From: Ascoidea tarda (nom. inval.)
Lineage: Eukaryota; Ascomycota; Saccharomycetes; Ascoideales; Ascoideaceae
Direction of reading: 5' to 3'
Assembly (NCBI GenBank): GCA_030560485.1
Contig: JAKTTS010000073.1
Location: forward strand, 1 to 42,939
DNA: 42,939 nt
Program-made: the position numbers and the translations under genes
Notes under the pieces: model-generated
What the model was told of the DNA's origin: nothing
Database searches by the model: none
What the model saw: the letters and a program-made list of their open reading frames with translations, nothing else
Shown: one piece after another, positions 38,572 to 42,939 of the stretch
Position numbering within the stretch: position 1 is the stretch's first letter
Layout: every line of letters begins with the position of its first letter

Positions 38572-39460
38572 TTTTCCTTTTATAACGTGTTTAACTAAAT
38601 GCTCTGAGATACAATTGTAAATCGGAAAAAAAGTTTAGAATAAAAGCTGCATTTATATTTAAGATGAAATCAAATAAGTTATCTCTTAAAGGAACCATCT
38701 GGATGAAAAAAAACTTCAAACAAGTACTCATTAAAAAAATTTAGAAATAAGTTGTGAAGTTGCCAGAAAAAAACAAATAAATTAAAAACCATCCTTAGTT
38801 TAATGAAAAGCAAAAAATTAAATTACAATTTTTAGCTTAATGAAAAACAATAAATTAAAAAGCTGATAAAAAATATTCATGATTCAGCAAAAAAAATAAA
38901 CGAATAGCAATATCGGTTGAAACATAATAACTGATCAAGAAGCGAAAACTGATATCTATAAGAGTTGATGAAATAATGAAAAAATTGTTGGCACAAGTGA
39001 AAGGCACCTTGCTTAAGCACAACGGAATTTGATTTACACAAACTTAACATCAATTGTCAGAACTTGGCTCGTGGGCCCTAAATAATGGCTCTTATGTTGG
39101 AAGATTGGATTTTAGGAGTTGATACCAACAGCATTATGAATATCTTCTCGTAAACCTTCATATAGTGGCATTTGCAATGATTCAATTGAATTAGAGCAGC
39201 CAGGTTTTTCAAATTCATCTGTTTTCTTATTTTATGTTAGCTTTTGCTTGGTGATGACATCTGGAACTTTTTTTATCACTATTATCTTTATCGATTTTCA
39301 TTGGATGTGTTATTGATAATAGTTTTATTTTCTTTGAGAATTTTTTTAAATAACCCCTTGTATCAATGTTTCACTTTTTATTTGTTTTCATTTCGTTAGT
39401 GGACCGTTCTCATTGTGCTACCATTATTAGCTGGATTTGTGTTACGATGTTTGATTATTC
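38572..39460. other. Intergenic region, no supported gene
   Basis: These 890 bases of AT-rich sequence have two related A-rich segments near 38785-38870 (TTTAATGAAAAGCAAAAAATTA and a similar copy, about 40 bases apart). A slightly GC-richer patch lies at 38985-39130. All frames are short. TGTTGG occurs twice (38987 and 39096), but I see no LTR structure or primer-binding site. Confidence 0.45.
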
Positions 39461-41191
39461 CTAATGGCACAGTATATTCATTTGGTTTGGGTTATTATGG
39501 TTGACAACCCTTAATGGTGCAGTATTTTCAATTCGTTTTTTGAGGCCAGGGTTTATCATCCTTAGTGGTGCAGTAACCTCAGTTCGATTTCTGTTACGAT
39601 TTTTGATCACTTTCAATGCTATGATCTCTTTGATTGGATTGTTACTGCTTTTTTTGATGGAACTATCGTATTTACATTTGGTTTGATTTCCCATTCCATA
39701 AAAAAGATCGTTAATGATGTCTCTATGTAACATCTCTTGAAGTTCATATTCGTCTGATTTACTGTTGATGCTATAGTAAAGTTTTTCCATAATCTCATTA
39801 ACCAAACTTTTTGGATTACTGTTTTTTCGGTGCTTGGTCATTCTTAATGCTCTAATCTCTTTACTTGGATGTCTGTTATGAAGCTTGCACACTTTCAATG
39901 GTGCTGTTGTTTCAATTTCCTGTTGGTTATCATGTTTGGCCATTCTTAATGGTCTGATCTCTTTATTTGGATGCCTTTTGTGATGCTTGACCAGTTTTAA
40001 TGGTGGAACCGTTTCACTTTGATTACTGTTGCTTTTGTTGACCGAATTATCGTATTTGCATCTGGTTTGATTTCCTATTTCATAATAGAGATTGGTAATG
40101 ATTTCTTTGTATAACCTTTCTTGGAGTTTATGTTCATCTGATTTTTTTTTCACATTGTTATCAAGCTTTTTCATAATTTCATCAGTCAACTCTTTTTGGA
40201 AGGTTTTGTTCTGGATATAACAATAGTGTTCATTTTTATTAGTTTTGATTCTTTCATCGTCTTTCATATTTCTTTCATTGTTCAAAGTTTCCTTTAATAT
40301 TCCTTTGTTTGGTTTTCTTCCATGCAGAGGTAATCTTTTACATCCTGAGGCGTCTTTTGTATGATTCATTTTCTCAAAATACTTAACTTGATCGTATATT
40401 TCAAATGTCACTTTTTTAAATTTTTGGGAGGGTTTTAGAAGTATTTTTTGCTTATTATTATCAGGATAATCATAATATCTAATTGTTTGCTGTAGTTTTT
40501 CGACACAAAGTTCTTTATCTGAGTAATCATCATATTCTTTGCTTTCATCCTTCAAATTGGGTTTTTCTTCATTTGAGCATGTGTGTTGGACTTTCACATT
40601 TACATTGTCAAACTCACCAAATTTAAAATTTTCTTGGTGATTTTTTGGGAAAGATTTATAAAATTTCAAATTTCCCAATTTTTTAAAGCTTGAAAATAAT
40701 GGTGCTGCTGAAGATGGAGATGGAGATAAGGATGATAATGAAGATGGTGATGAAGAAGAAGATGAAGATAGTTTTGGTAATGAAGGTGGTACTAGTAATG
40801 AGGATGGCAATGATGGGCTTTCAATTTCTTTTCTTTTGATTGAACTATTGCAATTTTTGACTGATTTAATGCTTTTGATATTTTTTATCTGTTTTTGAAA
40901 AAAAGATTTAATTGAATTGGATTGTTTTGTTTCTTTAACTAGAGAAGCATCATCAATGGTTGAACTGGTTTTGTTAGCATGTAATTTGTTGATTTTTTTG
41001 GATAATCTAAATGATTTAATTTTGATGTTAATGTGAGTTTTGTTTTCAGAATCATTTAAAGTTTTACTCTCATTTTGATGTTCTTTGAGCTCATTTGATG
41101 GAGGTTTTTCTAATCTAGCTTTCGAATTGGAATCATTTGAGTTTAATTGTTTTTCAAAGTAGGAAATAGTATCGGGTAAAGAATATGGCAT
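39461..41191 (-). CDS. Unknown basic protein with internal duplication and PP1-docking-like motif
   Basis: The protein is 576 residues from the ATG at 41189-41191. I do not recognise a family. The N-terminal third is Lys/Ser-rich, with a Ser/Pro run (about 125-170). At 259-263 KKVTF fits the RVxF docking motif of protein phosphatase 1, followed by KGILK (296-300), a pairing I associate with fungal Glc7-interacting proteins (inference). The C-terminal half is a nested duplication. A module of about 53 residues at 335-387 (LTDEIMKKL...LYYEIGNQTRCKYDNS) recurs at 464-515 (LVNEIMEKL...LFYGMGNQTKCKYDSS). Each copy is followed by repeats of about 17 residues of the type I/T-x-APL-R/K-M/V-x-x-H-x-x-R, seven in all. 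No membrane segment. A long intact frame supports a real gene. Confidence 0.7.
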   Translation of the reverse strand: MPYSLPDTISYFEKQLNSNDSNSKARLEKPPSNELKEHQNESKTLNDSENKTHINIKIKSFRLSKKINKLHANKTSSTIDDASLVKETKQSNSIKSFFQKQIKNIKSIKSVKNCNSSIKRKEIESPSLPSSLLVPPSLPKLSSSSSSSPSSLSSLSPSPSSAAPLFSSFKKLGNLKFYKSFPKNHQENFKFGEFDNVNVKVQHTCSNEEKPNLKDESKEYDDYSDKELCVEKLQQTIRYYDYPDNNKQKILLKPSQKFKKVTFEIYDQVKYFEKMNHTKDASGCKRLPLHGRKPNKGILKETLNNERNMKDDERIKTNKNEHYCYIQNKTFQKELTDEIMKKLDNNVKKKSDEHKLQERLYKEIITNLYYEIGNQTRCKYDNSVNKSNSNQSETVPPLKLVKHHKRHPNKEIRPLRMAKHDNQQEIETTAPLKVCKLHNRHPSKEIRALRMTKHRKNSNPKSLVNEIMEKLYYSINSKSDEYELQEMLHRDIINDLFYGMGNQTKCKYDSSIKKSSNNPIKEIIALKVIKNRNRNRTEVTAPLRMINPGLKKRIENTAPLRVVNHNNPNQMNILCH

Positions 41192-41587
41192 TTTCGGCAA
41201 GATAATTGAGAAGATAATTGAGAAGAATTTCCTGATTGGATTTATATAGATTTGGTTGATTAGTTCGAAGAAACTAACTCTATTGATAATAGTTGAAGAA
41301 AAAAAAATATAAAAAAAATAAAGAAATGGAAAAAGGAAATCTCTCTAATTTACACTCTAGGGAGTGGTTTTGTGTCAGGTCACAAAACCACGAAAGGCAG
41401 CAAAAGCAGCAAAAGCAGCAGAAACTGAAAGCAAAACATTCACTACAACAGTTCTTTTAGAAATGTTTTACCAAAAACTTTATTTTTTGGGGGTCTGCTC
41501 AAAATTCTGGCTTGGCTTACGAAAAGAGGTAATATAATATACTACTGTTTTCAATGTAATAAAAGAATTAAAATGAAACACAATATT
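41192..41587. other. Upstream region of the repeat-protein gene
   Basis: The proximal 120 bases (leftward gene) hold tandem GAGAAGATAATT copies (41205-41228). Further up are an A-rich block, then GTTTTGTGTCAGGTCACAAAACC, an inverted repeat with GGTTTTGTG/CACAAAACC arms (41366-41390), and AGCAGCAAA repeats (41396-41425). The inverted repeat could be a dyad factor site. No gene is seen. Confidence 0.45.
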
Positions 41588-42628
41588 TCAAAAGGAAGAT
41601 ACGATTCTTTTTATATCTTGGGGACCAACTCTGCAGCAACCACCTATAATTCGTGCACCATTTGTAACCCATGTTTTGGATATATTTTTCAATTTGTATT
41701 GATCCAATTTCTCTTTTCCCAGTATTTCGGAATCGGGGCTCTAATTTTTTTTCACTCCATCGTAAATTTCTCCAGAATTGGGGTATATTGAAATTGAAAA
41801 CCCATCTGGGATTGCATTTTTAAGGTTTTTTATAAACAAAACTGAATTCTTCAACGGTAAACAATTGGATCCAATTGATATCAAGTTACCATTGTCAAAA
41901 AAGTTTTTATTATTCAAGTAATCAGTAACGAGCGAGATACTAGTTCCGTCAGCTAGATGGTATGGATCTTTGATACTAACCGATAATATACATGGTTTGA
42001 TAACACCTAGTTCTTGTTTTAAATCAACTTCAATTAGTTCAGTTAAAATTTTGATTTCTAAAAAATTAGGCATTGTTTCTAATATTAAAAAATCGCAATT
42101 TTTATTTAAAACCAACAACTCTAATCTTTCATGATGAAATTTTTTCAATTCGTCAATGCTGATGTCTCCATAATTTCCTGTATATTCAGAGCCGTCTGAC
42201 AAGAAAGCACCATAGGGACCAATTGAGCCTGCAATGAATAATGGTTTGACTGGTTTTTGGTTTTGAATTTGATTTTGAATTTGATTTTGGAGATATTCAA
42301 TTTTGGCATCATTTGCTAATTCCACACTTTTATTAATAACGTCATCACAGTTTTGTTTTACTGAGAAATATAATTTATCATATTGAATCAATCCCCTGAT
42401 AGAAGTTTGATAAGTGGATGTTATAAGAATATTAGATCTCGATTTCAAATAATCCATATGAATTTCTTTAATTGTTGAAGGGTTATCTAATAGAGCTATT
42501 GTAGACCAAAGAGGGTTTGAAACATCAACACCTCTTTTTTCCAACTCAGTACCCATTGCTCCATCAAAAAATAAAACATTTGAGGTAGTTTTCAATATAG
42601 TTGATATGTTATTAACAGTTATATCCAT
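41588..42628 (-). pseudogene. Homocysteine S-methyltransferase (Sam4/Mht1 type) with in-frame TAG
   Basis: The start is the ATG at 42626-42628. The family is clear: VLFFDGAMGTELEKRGVDVS, NPLWSTIALL, ILITSTYQTS, FIAGSIGPYGAFLSDGSEYT and SIYPNSGEIYD. Such enzymes methylate homocysteine with S-methylmethionine or S-adenosylmethionine and bind zinc through one Cys plus a GGCC pair. The frame stops at TAG (41741-41743) after YDGVKKN, but the same frame continues with SPDSEILGKEKL...NGARIIGGCCRVGPQDIKRI and ends at TGA (41588-41590). The TAG replaces the Trp seen in Mht1 (KKIW). Without the tail the protein loses two zinc ligands. A single TGG-to-TAG nonsense change, read-through, or a base-calling error are the options; TAG ends several other genes here, so it is not reassigned. 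Total length otherwise fits (about 346 versus 324). Confidence 0.8.
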
Positions 42629-42885
42629 GTCCACAACAAACAGCAATAAAAGATCAATTTAAGAATAGTTGATTCAAAGGTCAATAAATAGGTTACAAAA
42701 AATATGTCATCAAATTTTTATTGATTTTTTTCAACCCTATTCTTGGTTTAATGGAAATTTTAAATTGTGCATATGCATACTTGAAGGTCGAAACTTTAAA
42801 TCACTAAAATTGGATGTAAAAAGATTCAATATATTAGGCTGTCAATTATAAAGGATTCTAAATTTAAAGGTAAAGAAAAATATAA

Positions 42886-42939
42886 ATAAAATAAAATAAA
42901 ATAAAATAAAATAAAATAAAATAAAATAAAATAAAATAA
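42886..42939. repeat. AAAAT pentamer microsatellite at the right edge
   Basis: AATAAAATAAAAT-type tandem units run to the window end. This is simple-sequence DNA with no coding signal. Confidence 0.9.

Noticed and set aside
38980-39130. TGTTGG pair as ends of a solo LTR
   Set aside because: No matching CCAACA ends, target duplication or primer-binding site.

Overview
This window looks like nuclear DNA from an AT-rich budding yeast (Saccharomycotina). Genes are compact and mostly intronless. The few introns carry yeast-type signals (GTATGT or GTAAGT donors and TACTAAC-like branch points). Most proteins align from memory with Saccharomyces cerevisiae proteins but are inflated by Asn/Asp/Ser runs. 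CTG codons are very rare: I find none among the 27 Leu codons of the RVS161 gene, even in its GC-rich half, and none in PGS1. One CTG falls where a perfect Asp-Ser repeat calls for Ser. That fits a CUG-reassigned lineage, perhaps the Ascoidea/Saccharomycopsis group, but the sequence alone does not settle it.

Layout, left to right. 1-2509 (minus) is an LST4/FNIP-like gene open at the left edge, divergent from the vacuolar Mg2+ transporter gene MNR2 (2618-6034). MPD1 (ER protein disulfide isomerase, 6313-7287) and a low-complexity unknown protein (7772-10096) follow. A cell-cycle and mitochondrial cluster comes next: APC4 (10375-12714), GEP5/RRG5-like (12716-13594, minus), XDJ1 (13900-15249, with an intron inside its start codon) and a probable securin PDS1 (15904-17172, minus). 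Then come RVS161 (17752-18582) and a 1392-residue SCAP/Scp1-like sterol-sensor protein (19132-23310). After a small unknown ORF are an LDB16-like membrane protein (24180-25601), a broken nuclease/kinase-like fossil (25719-27216, minus) and PGS1 (27840-29354). On the minus strand follow an oxygenase that has lost its Rieske cluster segment (29677-30921), MRP7 (bL27m, 31972-33159) and SGF29 (33379-34518). The two-intron GBP2/HRB1 gene (34853-37145) and a small DUF2015-type membrane protein (37506-38000) are on the plus strand. Last are a repeat-rich unknown protein (39461-41191, minus) and a homocysteine methyltransferase gene with an internal TAG (41588-42628, minus).

Two stretches interleave genes that, from memory, lie in paired whole-genome-duplication regions of S. 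cerevisiae. One is MRP7-SGF29-GBP2/HRB1; the other is APC4-GEP5-XDJ1-PDS1. This supports a pre-duplication gene order and strengthens the weaker calls (GEP5, PDS1, LDB16). There is no operon logic. Functional themes are APC/C and its substrate securin, mitochondrial maintenance (PGS1, MRP7, GEP5, XDJ1), sterol and lipid-droplet control (SCAP, LDB16) and chromatin/mRNA export (SGF29, GBP2/HRB1).

The most unusual points are the oxygenase without Rieske ligands, the intron-split ATG of XDJ1, the in-frame TAG in the methyltransferase, and SCAP in a budding yeast. All homology statements come from reading the protein sequences and from memory; no search was run.
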